Shown here piece by piece: positions 28,675-37,806 of a DNA stretch of 64,000 nucleotides. The notes beneath the pieces were generated by a model that worked only from the letters and a program-made list of their open reading frames with translations, was not told where the DNA came from and ran no database searches. Numbering within the stretch: the first letter of the stretch is position 1; the number at the start of each line of letters is the position of its first letter. The translations under genes and the position numbers were made by a program. This stretch comes from Limimaricola sp027213785 (lineage in GTDB: Bacteria > Pseudomonadota > Alphaproteobacteria > Rhodobacterales > Rhodobacteraceae), in the NCBI RefSeq assembly GCF_050847355.1, contig NZ_CP193755.1, forward strand, positions 1,488,001 to 1,552,000. The letters run 5' to 3'.

Positions 28675-29684
28675 ACGGACTGTCCCTTGAAGAGGCCGGT
28701 GGGCTTGAACAGCAGCACGATGATCAGGATCGCGAAGCTCACGGCGAATTTGTAGTCGGTGGAGAGAAGCTGCACGAGGCTAGAAGGCTCGAGGTTCTCA
28801 GGCAGCAGGTATTCCAGCACCTTCTTCCAGGCGTAGGTGACCAGCACCTCGGAGAAGGCGATCACGAAGCCCCCGGCGATCGCGCCCAGCGGGTTGCCGA
28901 GGCCGCCGACGATGGCGGCGGCGAAGATCGGCAGCAGCAGCTGGAAATAGGTGAAGGCCTTGAACGACTTGTCGAGACCGTAGAGGACACCCGCCGTGGT
29001 CGCGAGCGCCGCGACGATCAGCCAGGTGACGGCGACGACGCGCTCGGGGTTGATGCCCGACAGCAGCGCCAGATCCTCGTTGTCCGAGAACGCCCGCATC
29101 GATTTGCCGGTGCGGGTCTTGTTGAGGAACCAGAACAGCAGCGCCACGGCGATCGCCGCCGTGATCAGCGTGATCAGCGTGGTCGAGCGGATCGCGAGGC
29201 CCTCGTCGAGGCCGGTCATCTCCCGGAACTGGCGCGCGTTGATCACGAAGCGGGCGCCGTCGGCGAAGTTGACGTCGCCGACGCCGATGATGAAGCGCAC
29301 GAGGCCGTTCATCACGAACATCACCCCGATCGAGACGATCACCAGCACCACCGGCGCGGCCTTCTGCTTGCGATAGAAGCGATAGACCGCGCGGTCGGTG
29401 CCCAGAAGCAGCAGCCCGGTGATGGCGATGCCGACGGGCAGTGCGATCAGCGCGGTCGGCAGGAAGCCGAAGCTGATACCCATCGATTGCAGACCCCAGG
29501 TGACGAGGATCGTCGCCATCGTGCCGAAGGCCATGGTGTCGCCATGGGCGAAGTTGGAAAACCGCAGGATGCCGTAGATCAGCGTCACGCCGAGGGCGCC
29601 GAGCGCCAGCTGCGCGCCATAGGCGGCGCCGGGGATCAGCACGAAGTTCGAGAGCGCGACGATGGCGTTGAGGATATCGGTCAT
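28671..29684 (-). CDS. livH: branched-chain amino acid ABC transporter permease LivH
   Basis: A 337-residue polytopic permease. It starts MTDILNAIV, and family segments are LGALGVTLIYGILRFSNFAHGDTM, NKTRTGKSMRAFSDNEDLALLSGINPERV, and IVGGLGNPLGAIAGGFVIAFSE. The EAA-like loop RAFSDNEDLA contacts the LivG/LivF ATPases. It starts 3 bp after the livF stop and overlaps livM by 4 bases, so the genes are translationally coupled. Confidence 0.93.
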   Translation of the reverse strand: MTDILNAIVALSNFVLIPGAAYGAQLALGALGVTLIYGILRFSNFAHGDTMAFGTMATILVTWGLQSMGISFGFLPTALIALPVGIAITGLLLLGTDRAVYRFYRKQKAAPVVLVIVSIGVMFVMNGLVRFIIGVGDVNFADGARFVINARQFREMTGLDEGLAIRSTTLITLITAAIAVALLFWFLNKTRTGKSMRAFSDNEDLALLSGINPERVVAVTWLIVAALATTAGVLYGLDKSFKAFTYFQLLLPIFAAAIVGGLGNPLGAIAGGFVIAFSEVLVTYAWKKVLEYLLPENLEPSSLVQLLSTDYKFAVSFAILIIVLLFKPTGLFKGQSV

Positions 29685-29687
29685 GTC

Positions 29688-30401
29688 TCAGCCCCCCAGG
29701 AAGGTGCGGCGCACCTCGTCATCGGCCATCAGCTCGGCCCCGGTGCCGGTATAGGCGTTGCACCCCTGCACCAGCACGTAGCCGGTGTCGGCGATCTCGA
29801 GCGCCTGACGGGCGTTCTGCTCGACCATCAGGATGGTGATCCCGGCGCGGGCGACCTCGATGATCCGGTCGAACAGCTCGTCCATGACGATGGGCGACAC
29901 GCCCGCCGTCGGCTCGTCGAGCATCAGCACCGAGGGCTGGGTCATCAGTGCCCGACCTACCGCGACCTGCTGGCGCTGGCCGCCGGACAGCTCGCCCGCC
30001 GCCTGCCGGCGCTTGTCGCGCAGGATCGGGAACAGGTCGTAGACCTGCTCGATGGTCGGGCGGATGTCGTCGCGGCGCAGGAAGGCGCCCATCTCGAGGT
30101 TCTCCTCGACCGTCATCGACGGGAAGATGTTCGAGGTCTGCGGCACGAAGGCCATGCCCTTGGCGACGCGGTCCTGCGGGCTCAGATGGGTGATGTCCTC
30201 GCCGCCGATGCGAACGGAGCCCGAACGTAGGTTCAGCATGCCGAACACGGCCTTCATCGCGGTCGATTTGCCGGCGCCGTTGGGGCCGACGATCACCGCG
30301 ATCTGGCCCTTGTCGACCGAGAGCGTGCAGCCATGCAGGATGTCGGCGCCGCGCCCGTAGCCGCCGGTCATCGCCTCGCCGATCAGATGCGGCTCAGCCA
30401 T
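29688..30401 (-). CDS. livF: branched-chain amino acid ABC transporter ATP-binding protein LivF
   Basis: A 237-residue cytoplasmic ATPase. Walker A GPNGAGKST is at 39-47, the Q-loop is in FVPQTSNIF, the signature LSGGQRQQ is near 138, and Walker B VLMLDEPTAGVS is near 158. LivF-type features include MVEQNARQAL and the C-terminal RRTFLGG. It pairs with LivG. The start ATG at 30401 lies 39 bp after the livG stop; GGTGA is the only ribosome-site-like sequence upstream. Confidence 0.93.
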   Translation of the reverse strand: MAEPHLIGEAMTGGYGRGADILHGCTLSVDKGQIAVIVGPNGAGKSTAMKAVFGMLNLRSGSVRIGGEDITHLSPQDRVAKGMAFVPQTSNIFPSMTVEENLEMGAFLRRDDIRPTIEQVYDLFPILRDKRRQAAGELSGGQRQQVAVGRALMTQPSVLMLDEPTAGVSPIVMDELFDRIIEVARAGITILMVEQNARQALEIADTGYVLVQGCNAYTGTGAELMADDEVRRTFLGG

Positions 30402-30440
30402 GGCGCGTCACCATTGTGTATATACGCAAATTTCGTCCCC

Positions 30441-31226
30441 TCATGCCGTCTCACCGACGGTCTTGTTCTTGAGCCCGGTGCCGAGATAGGCCTCGATCAC
30501 CGCCTCGTTCTTCATGATGCTGTCGGCCGAGCCCTGGGCCAGCACCTTGCCCTCGGCCATGACGATCACCGGGTCGCAGAGGCGGCCGATGAAATCCATG
30601 TCGTGCTCGATCACGCAGAAGGTATAGCCGCGCTCCTTGTTGAGCCGGATGATCGCGTCGCCGATGGTGTTCAGAAGCGTCCGGTTCACGCCCGCGCCGA
30701 CCTCGTCGAGGAACACGATCTTGGCGTCGACCATCATCGTGCGGCCCAGCTCCAAGAGCTTTTTCTGGCCGCCCGAGAGGTTGCCCGCACGCTCGTCCGC
30801 AAGATGCGAAATCGTCAGGAATTCAAGGACCTCATCGGCCTTCTTCGCAAGCTCCCGCTCCTGGGCGGCGATCTTGCCGCGACCGAACCACGCGTTCCAC
30901 AGCGTCTCGCCATGCTGGCCCTCGGGGACCATCATCAGGTTCTCGCGCACCGTCATCGAGGAGAACTCGTGCGCGATCTGGAAGGTGCGCAGCAGCCCCT
31001 TGTGGAACAGCGCGTGCGGCGGCAGGCCGGTGATGTCCTCGCCATCCATGGTGACGCGGCCCGATGTCGGTGGAAGTCTGCCCGCTATCACGTTGAACAG
31101 CGTGGTCTTTCCGGCGCCGTTGGGGCCGATGAGCCCGGTGATCGAGCCGGTCTCGATCTTGAGGCTCGCCCCATCAACAGCATGAAAACCGCCAAAGTGG
31201 CGGTGAAGGTTCTCGACGGTGATCAT
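30441..31226 (-). CDS. livG: branched-chain amino acid ABC transporter ATP-binding protein LivG
   Basis: A 261-residue ATPase. Walker A GPNGAGKTT is at 34-42, the LivG-type segment LLRTFQIAHEFSSMTVRENL is at about 80-98, the signature NLSGGQKKLLELGR is near 149, and Walker B IVFLDEVGAGVN follows. The usual EP of Walker B reads EVG (DEVGAG), a variant seen in some LivG proteins. It lies 100 bp after the livK stop with a strong hairpin in between (31292-31319). Confidence 0.92.
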   Translation of the reverse strand: MITVENLHRHFGGFHAVDGASLKIETGSITGLIGPNGAGKTTLFNVIAGRLPPTSGRVTMDGEDITGLPPHALFHKGLLRTFQIAHEFSSMTVRENLMMVPEGQHGETLWNAWFGRGKIAAQERELAKKADEVLEFLTISHLADERAGNLSGGQKKLLELGRTMMVDAKIVFLDEVGAGVNRTLLNTIGDAIIRLNKERGYTFCVIEHDMDFIGRLCDPVIVMAEGKVLAQGSADSIMKNEAVIEAYLGTGLKNKTVGETA

Positions 31227-31291
31227 TGGTCCCCGATCGGCCCGGTTTCCCTTGCTTTTCAGGGGTCTGGGCCATGTTATTGTTACGGGAT

Positions 31292-31319
31292 GCGCCGCGC
31301 GCCTGGAGGCGCGCGGCGC
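31292..31319 (-). promoter_or_regulatory. intercistronic stem-loop between livK and livG
   Basis: A 13-bp almost all-GC stem (GCGCCGCGCGCCT with its complement) and 2-base loop, without a following T run. Placed directly after the binding-protein gene, it could protect the livK mRNA 3' end or cause partial termination, giving more binding protein than transporter. This is inferred from position and strength. Confidence 0.6.
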
Positions 31320-31326
31320 GATGGGC

Positions 31327-32523
31327 TCAGCGGAAGCCGACGGTCTCGATCGCGCCGTCGCGGATCTCGATCTCCTTGAAGGTGCCGGCGCTTTCGCCCG
31401 GCTCGATCAGCTCGACGGCGGTGGCGCCGACATAGTCGATCTCCTCGCCGGCCTCGATCAGCTCCAGCGCCTTGGCCAGTTCGCCCGGCAGGATCTGCTC
31501 GCCCGGGGCGTTGGCGATGTCCATGATCTCGCCCGCGTAATCGGCGGCCGAGGTCGAGCCGGCCTTGGCCATGGCGAGGATCATCAGCGCCGCGGCGTCG
31601 TAGCTTTCGCCGGTATAGATGCCGGTCGGGTTGATGCCCGCCTCGGTCGCCATCTCCTGGAAGATGGCCGAGCCTTCGCTATCGGAGCCCGGCAGCTGGC
31701 CGAACGAGCCGGTGAGGCCGTCGCCGAGATCGTCGACGATCTGCTGACCGATCATGCCGTCGGGCAGCACGAAGGTGTCGAAGGCGCCACTGTCGAGCGA
31801 GGCCTGGATGATGCCCTTGCCGCCCTGGTCGGTGTAGCCCGCGACGACGAGCACTTCGCCACCTGCGGAGGCGAGCGAGGCGACCTCGGCCGAGTAGTCG
31901 GCCTTGCCATCCTCATGCGCGGCCGAGATGGTCACGGTGCCGCCAGCGGCTTCGAAGGCCTTCTGGAAGCTGTCGGCGAGACCCTTGCCGTAATCGTTGT
32001 TGGTGTAGGTCAGCGCGACCTCGGAAATGCCGCGATCCATGATCACCTGGGACATGATCTCGCCCTGGCGCGCGTCGGAGGGCGCGGTGCGGAAGAACAT
32101 GCCGTCATCCTCGGCCTCGCTGAGCGCGGGCGAGGTGGCGGAGGGCGAGATCATCACCACGCCGTTGGCGCGGGCGACGTTCTGTAGGATCGCGCCGGTG
32201 ACGCCCGAGCAGTCCGCGCCCATGATGCCGGCGACGCCGTCGGTGGTGACAAGACGCTCGGCCGCGGCGGTGGCGGCGGCGCTGTCGATGCAGGTGCTGT
32301 CGGCGCGCACGGCCTCGATCTGGGTGCCATCCATGAAGGCGCCGGATTCATTGACTTCGTTGATCGCGAGCTCGGCGCCGCCCGCCATGTCGGGGGTGAT
32401 CGACTCGAGCGGTCCGGTGAAGCCCAGGATGATGCCGATCTTGACCGGACCCATGTGGCTTTCGGCCATGGCAGTGCCCGCGACGAGCGCGGTCGCGGCG
32501 GAAGCCAGCAGCAGTTTCTTCAT
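31327..32523 (-). CDS. livK: branched-chain amino acid-type ABC transporter substrate-binding protein
   Basis: A 398-residue periplasmic binding protein with a clear signal peptide (MKKLLLASAATALVAGTAMA, cut before ESHMG). The mature part has the type I fold of Leu/Ile/Val-binding proteins: KIGIILGFTGPLE, MAGGAELAINEVN, DGVAGIMGADCSGVT, NGVVMISPSATSPALS, LTYTNNDYGKGLAD. First gene of the liv operon. The ATG at 32523 is preceded by AGGGAGACGAAG. The ligand could be a branched-chain or other amino acid; I cannot decide from sequence. Confidence 0.9.
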   Translation of the reverse strand: MKKLLLASAATALVAGTAMAESHMGPVKIGIILGFTGPLESITPDMAGGAELAINEVNESGAFMDGTQIEAVRADSTCIDSAAATAAAERLVTTDGVAGIMGADCSGVTGAILQNVARANGVVMISPSATSPALSEAEDDGMFFRTAPSDARQGEIMSQVIMDRGISEVALTYTNNDYGKGLADSFQKAFEAAGGTVTISAAHEDGKADYSAEVASLASAGGEVLVVAGYTDQGGKGIIQASLDSGAFDTFVLPDGMIGQQIVDDLGDGLTGSFGQLPGSDSEGSAIFQEMATEAGINPTGIYTGESYDAAALMILAMAKAGSTSAADYAGEIMDIANAPGEQILPGELAKALELIEAGEEIDYVGATAVELIEPGESAGTFKEIEIRDGAIETVGFR

Positions 32524-32709
32524 CTTCGTCTCCCTGACGATTGATTATTATGAAGGCAGGCTAGACCCCGCTCATGCGAAAAGAAAGTGGTTGCGCAAAC
32601 TTGCCGTAGCGCCAAGGACGCGCCGTTCCGGGCTGCGATATGCTTGCCACGGCCCGACTCCCGCTGTGCGAGAAACCGCGTCCTTTTCTGCGCTTTGCGG
32701 TGGCGGAAC

Positions 32710-33720
32710 TCAGCTCGCCGCGGGCCGCGCGCCGTGGCTGCCGCGCTCGCGATAGGGCGTGGTCTGGTAATGCGCGCGATAGCATTTCGAGAAATGCGAG
32801 GGGCTGGCGAAGCCGCAGGCCAGCGCCACGTTGATCACGCTCATGTCCGTCTGCATCAGCAGGTTGCGGGCCCGGCTCAGGCGCAACTCCATATAGTAAC
32901 GCTTGGGGCTGCGGTTCAGGTAGCGGCGGAACAGCCGCTCCAGCTGCCGCGTCGACATGCCCGCCCGCTCGGCGAGGATCGCGGGGCTCACCGGGTCCTC
33001 GATCGCCTTCTCCATCGCCTGGATCACCTGGGCGAGCTTGGGATGACGCACGCCGATCCGGGTCGGCGTCGAGAGGCGCTGCGTGTCCTGATCGGTGCGG
33101 ATCGCGGTATAGATCAGCTGGTCGGCCACTGCGTTGGCGAGGTCCTCGCCGTGATGATCGGCGATCAGCTTGAGCATCAGGTCGATCGAGGCGGTGCCGC
33201 CGGCGGTGGTGATGCGGTTGCCGTCGATCACGAAGACCGACCGGGTCAGCGTCACCTCCTCGAACTCCTCGGCAAAGCTGTCCTGGTTCTCCCAATGGAT
33301 CGTGGCGCGCTTGCCGTCGAGCAGCCCGGCCTTGGCCAGCGTGTAGCCCGCCGTGCACAGCCCGCCCATCACCGCGCCGCGCCGCGCCTCGCGCCGCAGC
33401 CAGTTCAACATCCGCTTGGTGCTGGCCGCCTGCACGTCGATGCCGCCGCAGACCATGACCATGTCGTCACGTGTCAGCTCGTCGAGATCCATGTCCAGCT
33501 TGAACACCGTGCCGTTGGAGCAGGTGGCGGTCTCGCCGCCATCGCCGGCCAGAACCCAGCTGTAGATCTCGCGACCGGCCATGCGGTTGGCGATCCTGAG
33601 CGCTTCCACGGCACAAGCAAAGCAGAGCATGGTGAAATTCGGCAGCAGCACGAAGACGAAGCGCCGAGTCCGGATCTGGTCGCCGGAGGGCAGGGGGATT
33701 GTCTGGATTTCGACTGTCAT
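32710..33720 (-). CDS. GlxA family AraC-type transcriptional regulator
   Basis: A 336-residue regulator. The N-terminal DJ-1/PfpI-like domain (about 18-195) carries FVLLPNFTMLCFACAVEALRIAN and the nucleophile-elbow-like GGLCTAGYTLAKAG. The C-terminal AraC double helix-turn-helix (about 228-325) carries MSTRQLERLFRRYLNRSP and ALACGFASPSHFSKCYR. This architecture is that of GbdR/CdhR/ArgR-like regulators of amine and amino-acid catabolism. The ATG at 33720 (MTVEIQTIPLP) is chosen by family start. The liv operon beyond livK could be a target. An inverted repeat lies 35 bp upstream (33755-33769). Confidence 0.88.
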   Translation of the reverse strand: MTVEIQTIPLPSGDQIRTRRFVFVLLPNFTMLCFACAVEALRIANRMAGREIYSWVLAGDGGETATCSNGTVFKLDMDLDELTRDDMVMVCGGIDVQAASTKRMLNWLRREARRGAVMGGLCTAGYTLAKAGLLDGKRATIHWENQDSFAEEFEEVTLTRSVFVIDGNRITTAGGTASIDLMLKLIADHHGEDLANAVADQLIYTAIRTDQDTQRLSTPTRIGVRHPKLAQVIQAMEKAIEDPVSPAILAERAGMSTRQLERLFRRYLNRSPKRYYMELRLSRARNLLMQTDMSVINVALACGFASPSHFSKCYRAHYQTTPYRERGSHGARPAAS

Positions 33721-33754
33721 GGCGCGCCTGCGAAGCCCGCGGCGCCGTGCCGCG

Positions 33755-33769
33755 TTCGTTTCGAACGAA
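33755..33769. promoter_or_regulatory. inverted repeat upstream of the GlxA-type regulator gene
   Basis: TTCGTT, 3-base spacer, AACGAA: a perfect 6-bp inverted repeat 35 bp before the regulator start and 171 bp before the DAHP synthase start. Possible operator; binding protein unknown. Confidence 0.35.
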
Positions 33770-33940
33770 ACAGGTTTGCTCGTCCGCATCAAGAGGCGCG
33801 GTCCGGTCGCGTGAGAGGCGTGTTCCAAGTCATGGATGGGCCAAGGACATGCCGCAAAGCGGCATTTCGCGTTGGCCCTGCGCGTCATGCGCGCTATAGA
33901 GGCCGCCGAGATCCCCGAAGCCTCCATGGGAGCGAAGACC

Positions 33941-35311
33941 ATGACCGAGTGGAAAAAGGCCGATTGGCGCGCCAAGCCGCGGGTGCAGATGCCCGATTAT
34001 ACCGACGCGGAGCGTCTCTCCGCCGTCGAGGCGCGTCTTGCCTCCTATCCGCCGCTGGTCTTTGCGGGCGAAGCGCGCCGCCTCAAGTCCAAGCTGGCCG
34101 CCGCCGGGCGCGGCGAAGCTTTCCTGCTGCAGGGCGGTGATTGCGCCGAGAGCTTCGCGGCGTTCAACGCCGACCATATCCGCGACACCTTCAAGGTGAT
34201 GCTCCAGATGGCCGTGGTGCTGACCTTCGGCGCCAAGGTCGAGGTGGTGAAGGTCGGCCGCATGGCCGGCCAGTTCGCCAAGCCGCGCTCCGCGCCGACC
34301 GAGACGGTGAACGGCGTCGAGCTGCCCTCCTACCGCGGCGACATCATCAACGGCTTCGACTTCACCCCCGAGGCTCGGATCCCCGAGCCCGAGCGGATGC
34401 TGCAGGCCTACACGCAGGCCGCCGGCACGCTGAACCTGCTGCGCGCCTTCTCGACTGGCGGCTATGCCGACGTGCACAAGGTCCACGCCTGGACGCTCGG
34501 TTTCATCGGCGCGCCCGAGGCCGAGAAGTACCGCGACATGGCCAACCGCATCACCGACGCGCTCGACTTCATGGAGGCCGCCGGTATCCGTGACGAGGCC
34601 GCGCATGCGTTGCAGACGGTTGAGTTCTTCACCTCGCACGAGGCGCTGCTGCTGGAATACGAGGAGGCGCTGACCCGCGTCGACTCCACCTCCGGCAAGT
34701 GGCTCGCGGGGTCGGGCCACATGATCTGGATCGGCGACCGCACCCGCCAGCCCGACGGCGCGCATGTCGAGTTCGCCAGCGGCGTGCAGAACCCGATCGG
34801 CCTGAAATGCGGCCCCTCGATGACCACAGGTCACCTCAAGGCGCTGATGGCCAAGCTGAACCCGCGCAACGAGGAAGGGCGGTTGACGCTGATCGCGCGC
34901 TTCGGCGCGGGCAACGTGGCCGAGCATCTGCCGCGGCTGATCAAGGCGGTGCAGGAAGAGGGCGCCAAGGTGACCTGGTCCTGCGACCCGATGCACGGCA
35001 ACACGATCAAATCCTCCTCGGGCTACAAGACCCGGCCCTTCGAGAGCGTCCTGCGTGAGGTGCGCGAGTTCTTCGGCGTGCACAACGCCGAAGGCACGAT
35101 CCCCGGCGGCGTGCATTTCGAGATGACCGGCGCCGACGTGACCGAGTGCACCGGCGGCGTCCGCGCCGTCACCGACGAGGATCTCTCGGATCGCTACCAC
35201 ACCGCCTGCGATCCCCGCCTCAATGCCTCGCAGTCGCTGGAACTGGCCTTCCTTGTGGCCGAGGAGCTGTCGGCGCGGCGCGCCGGGATGCAGACCGCCG
35301 CCGCGGTCTGA
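33941..35311 (+). CDS. class II 3-deoxy-7-phosphoheptulonate (DAHP) synthase
   Basis: A 456-residue cytoplasmic enzyme joining phosphoenolpyruvate and erythrose 4-phosphate, the first step of the shikimate pathway. It is of the plant/class II type: VFAGEARRLKSKLA, metal-ligand Cys68 in LLQGGDCAESF, KVGRMAGQFAKPRS, FSTGGYADVH, DRTRQPDGAHVEF, GLKCGPSM and CDPMHGNTI. Length fits class II. The ATG at 33941 follows GGGAGCGAAGACC; a longer frame upstream lies in the regulator-side promoter region. It is monocistronic with its own bidirectional terminator at 35332. Confidence 0.96.
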   Translation: MTEWKKADWRAKPRVQMPDYTDAERLSAVEARLASYPPLVFAGEARRLKSKLAAAGRGEAFLLQGGDCAESFAAFNADHIRDTFKVMLQMAVVLTFGAKVEVVKVGRMAGQFAKPRSAPTETVNGVELPSYRGDIINGFDFTPEARIPEPERMLQAYTQAAGTLNLLRAFSTGGYADVHKVHAWTLGFIGAPEAEKYRDMANRITDALDFMEAAGIRDEAAHALQTVEFFTSHEALLLEYEEALTRVDSTSGKWLAGSGHMIWIGDRTRQPDGAHVEFASGVQNPIGLKCGPSMTTGHLKALMAKLNPRNEEGRLTLIARFGAGNVAEHLPRLIKAVQEEGAKVTWSCDPMHGNTIKSSSGYKTRPFESVLREVREFFGVHNAEGTIPGGVHFEMTGADVTECTGGVRAVTDEDLSDRYHTACDPRLNASQSLELAFLVAEELSARRAGMQTAAAV

Positions 35312-35331
35312 CGTCACCTGCCGGAGTTCGG

Positions 35332-35359
35332 AAAAGGGGAGCCTCGGGCTCCCCTTTTT
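35332..35359. terminator. bidirectional intrinsic terminator
   Basis: A perfect 12-bp stem AAAAGGGGAGCC/GGCTCCCCTTTT with a 3-base loop. It supplies U runs in both directions and lies between the convergent DAHP synthase and PAS_5 genes. Confidence 0.92.
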
Positions 35360-35379
35360 CTTGGCCGAATGCCGGTGTT

Positions 35380-35961
35380 TCAGCGGTCGGGGTCGTAGGT
35401 CTCGTTCGATACGACGAGCCGCAGATGCGCTCGCGTATCGCGCGTTTGCAGTGGCGGCGCCCCGATCCGCGCCGGCCCGGCAAGACCGAAGCGACGCGTC
35501 CGCCCGGGCGGCAGGTCATGCAACAGCGCCCCGATCATCTGCGGCGCGGCGCCGAGCCTGTGCCGCAGGGGCAGCAGCGCCAGCCCGCCGATCCGGCCGG
35601 ACCCGCCGTCGGCCAGCAATGGCACCCGGCAGGGGTGCAGTTCCGCAAAGCACCGCTCCAGCAGCGCCGAGAGCCGCACGTGATCGGCGCGTCGGAACAG
35701 GCGCGACAGCGGCAGGCCGCGCGCCTCGGTGCCGACGACCTCGCACAGCGCCCGTCCAGCCACCCGCAGCCGGGCCTGTCCCGGCGCGATCCGGTCGAGC
35801 ACGAAGGCACCGGGAAGCGCCGCGCCGATGCGGTCCGGGTCGATCTCGTCGCGCGATGGCGGCAGGCCGCGAAGCGCGAGGCTGCGCCAGTAGCGCTCCA
35901 GCTGCGTCAACCGCGCCGCCGCGTCATTGCCGGTCGGGACTGTCTCGTCACGCATTTCCAT
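35380..35961 (-). CDS. PAS_5 (DUF1457) domain protein
   Basis: A 193-residue soluble protein. The layout matches the PAS_5 family of Alphaproteobacteria: an N-terminal QLERYWRSLALRGLPPSRDEIDP, then FVLDRIAPGQARLRVAGRALCEVVG and the C-terminal GALLHDLPPGRTRRFGL. Family members are small stand-alone PAS-like proteins of unknown signal. The ATG at 35961 follows GGAGGACTCGG; a second ATG lies two codons on. It is divergent from gmk. Confidence 0.82.
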   Translation of the reverse strand: MEMRDETVPTGNDAAARLTQLERYWRSLALRGLPPSRDEIDPDRIGAALPGAFVLDRIAPGQARLRVAGRALCEVVGTEARGLPLSRLFRRADHVRLSALLERCFAELHPCRVPLLADGGSGRIGGLALLPLRHRLGAAPQMIGALLHDLPPGRTRRFGLAGPARIGAPPLQTRDTRAHLRLVVSNETYDPDR

Positions 35962-36136
35962 CCGAGTCCTCCACGATTTCGCCTCGTTTCCGCCATGATC
36001 TTACGGCGCGGCGGTCCGTTGGGCGCTTAATATCGGGTAAACTGATTAACGCGTGCCGGGGCCGCTCTTGCCCAGCGGGCGCGATCCGCCTAGTCCCGAC
36101 GGACCGGAGCGGCACATCACGGGAGCAGCGGACACC

Positions 36137-36771
36137 ATGCAAAGGCGCGGCCTACTCATCATCCTTTCCTCGCCCTCCGGCGCCGGGAAGTCGACGCTGG
36201 CGCGGCGGCTGCGCGACTGGGACCCGACGCTGGGCTTTTCGGTCTCGGCCACGACCCGCGCGCCGCGTCCCGGCGAAACCGACGGCGTCGATTACCACTT
36301 CGTCACCGAGGAGCGGTTCAAGCATCTGGTGGCCGAGGGCGAGATGCTCGAGCACGCACGCGTCTTCGAGAACTATTATGGCAGCCCGCGCGGCCCGGTG
36401 GCCGAGGCGACCGAGGCCGGACGCGACGTGCTGTTCGACGTCGACTGGCAGGGCGCGCAGCAGATATCGAACAGCCGCATGGCCGACCAGGTGCTGTCGA
36501 TCTTCATCCTGCCGCCCTCGATCGCCGAACTGCACCGCCGTCTCGTCGGCCGGGCGCAGGACAGCGCCGAGGTGATCGAGCGGCGCATGCTCAAGAGCTG
36601 GGACGAGATCAGCCATTGGGACGGCTACGACTACGTGCTGGTCAATGACGACCTTGACGCGACCGAGGCGCGGCTCAAGATCATCATCGAGGCGGAGCGC
36701 CTGCGCCGCAGCCAGCAGCCCTGGCTGCTCGACCATGTCCGGTCGCTGCAGGCTGAGTTCGAGGAGAGATC

Positions 36772-36775
<4 letters not shown>
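36137..36775 (+). CDS. gmk: guanylate kinase
   Basis: A 212-residue cytoplasmic kinase converting GMP to GDP. P-loop SSPSGAGKST is at 11-20; the GMP-binding blocks SATTRAPRPGE and GVDYHFVTEE, then EHARVFENYYG and DVDWQGAQQI follow. Full length. The ATG at 36137 follows GGGAGCAG; a longer upstream frame has no family match. It overlaps the gamma carbonic anhydrase gene by 4 bases (ATGA). Confidence 0.96.
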
Positions 36776-37289
<514 letters not shown>

Positions 37290-37293
<4 letters not shown>

Positions 37294-37655
37294 ATCCGTC
37301 CAGCGCCGGGCTGCGGCGCGCAGCTCAGCCGCACCTCGAGTTCCGGCACCGCCGCGGCGATCTCGTCTCGTACCATCGCGGGATCGGGCAGGGCGCCGGC
37401 GATGATCCGGTAGCTGCCGCGATAGCCCAGCTCCACGAGGCGCCAAGCCACTTCGAGCGCGTCGAAACCCGGGCCGCTCAGCGCCGAAAGCACGATGCCC
37501 GGAGACATTTTCCTGAGGATTTCGGAATCCAGCACTTCGAAGCCGCAGCGGGTGGCCGGACTTCCGGCTCCGCCGATCGGTCGCGTGCCGTTGCCGCCGG
37601 TGATCAGGAGCATCGCAAGGTCCTGATCGTTCGGTCTGGCGGTGATTTCGAGCAT
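37290..37655 (-). CDS. hypothetical protein
   Basis: A 121-residue protein, not recognised. It has alternating hydrophobic strands and helices: a strand LAMLLITGGNG, a Gly-rich turn, a segment ending SPGIVLSALSGPGFDALEVAWRL, another YRIIAGALPD and a final amphipathic helix. This resembles a degenerate receiver or Rossmann-like fold, with no phosphoacceptor context that I can support. The start ATG at 37655 has no strong ribosome site. It is divergent from phoR across 151 bp and convergent with the carbonic anhydrase gene, sharing the CTAG stop. GC bias in third positions is consistent with coding. Confidence 0.55.
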
Positions 37656-37806
37656 CGAGCAATTCCGGAATTCGGGGAGGGCGTTGCACCCGTGGCGCGG
37701 TGTCGCAGCCCCGCATACTGCGGTGCGGCGGGAAATGAAACGGGAAATTGGCTTTTCGTACAGGTTGGGACTGTGCCGGATGGCGATCGCGCGCTACGAC
37801 CGCGAT

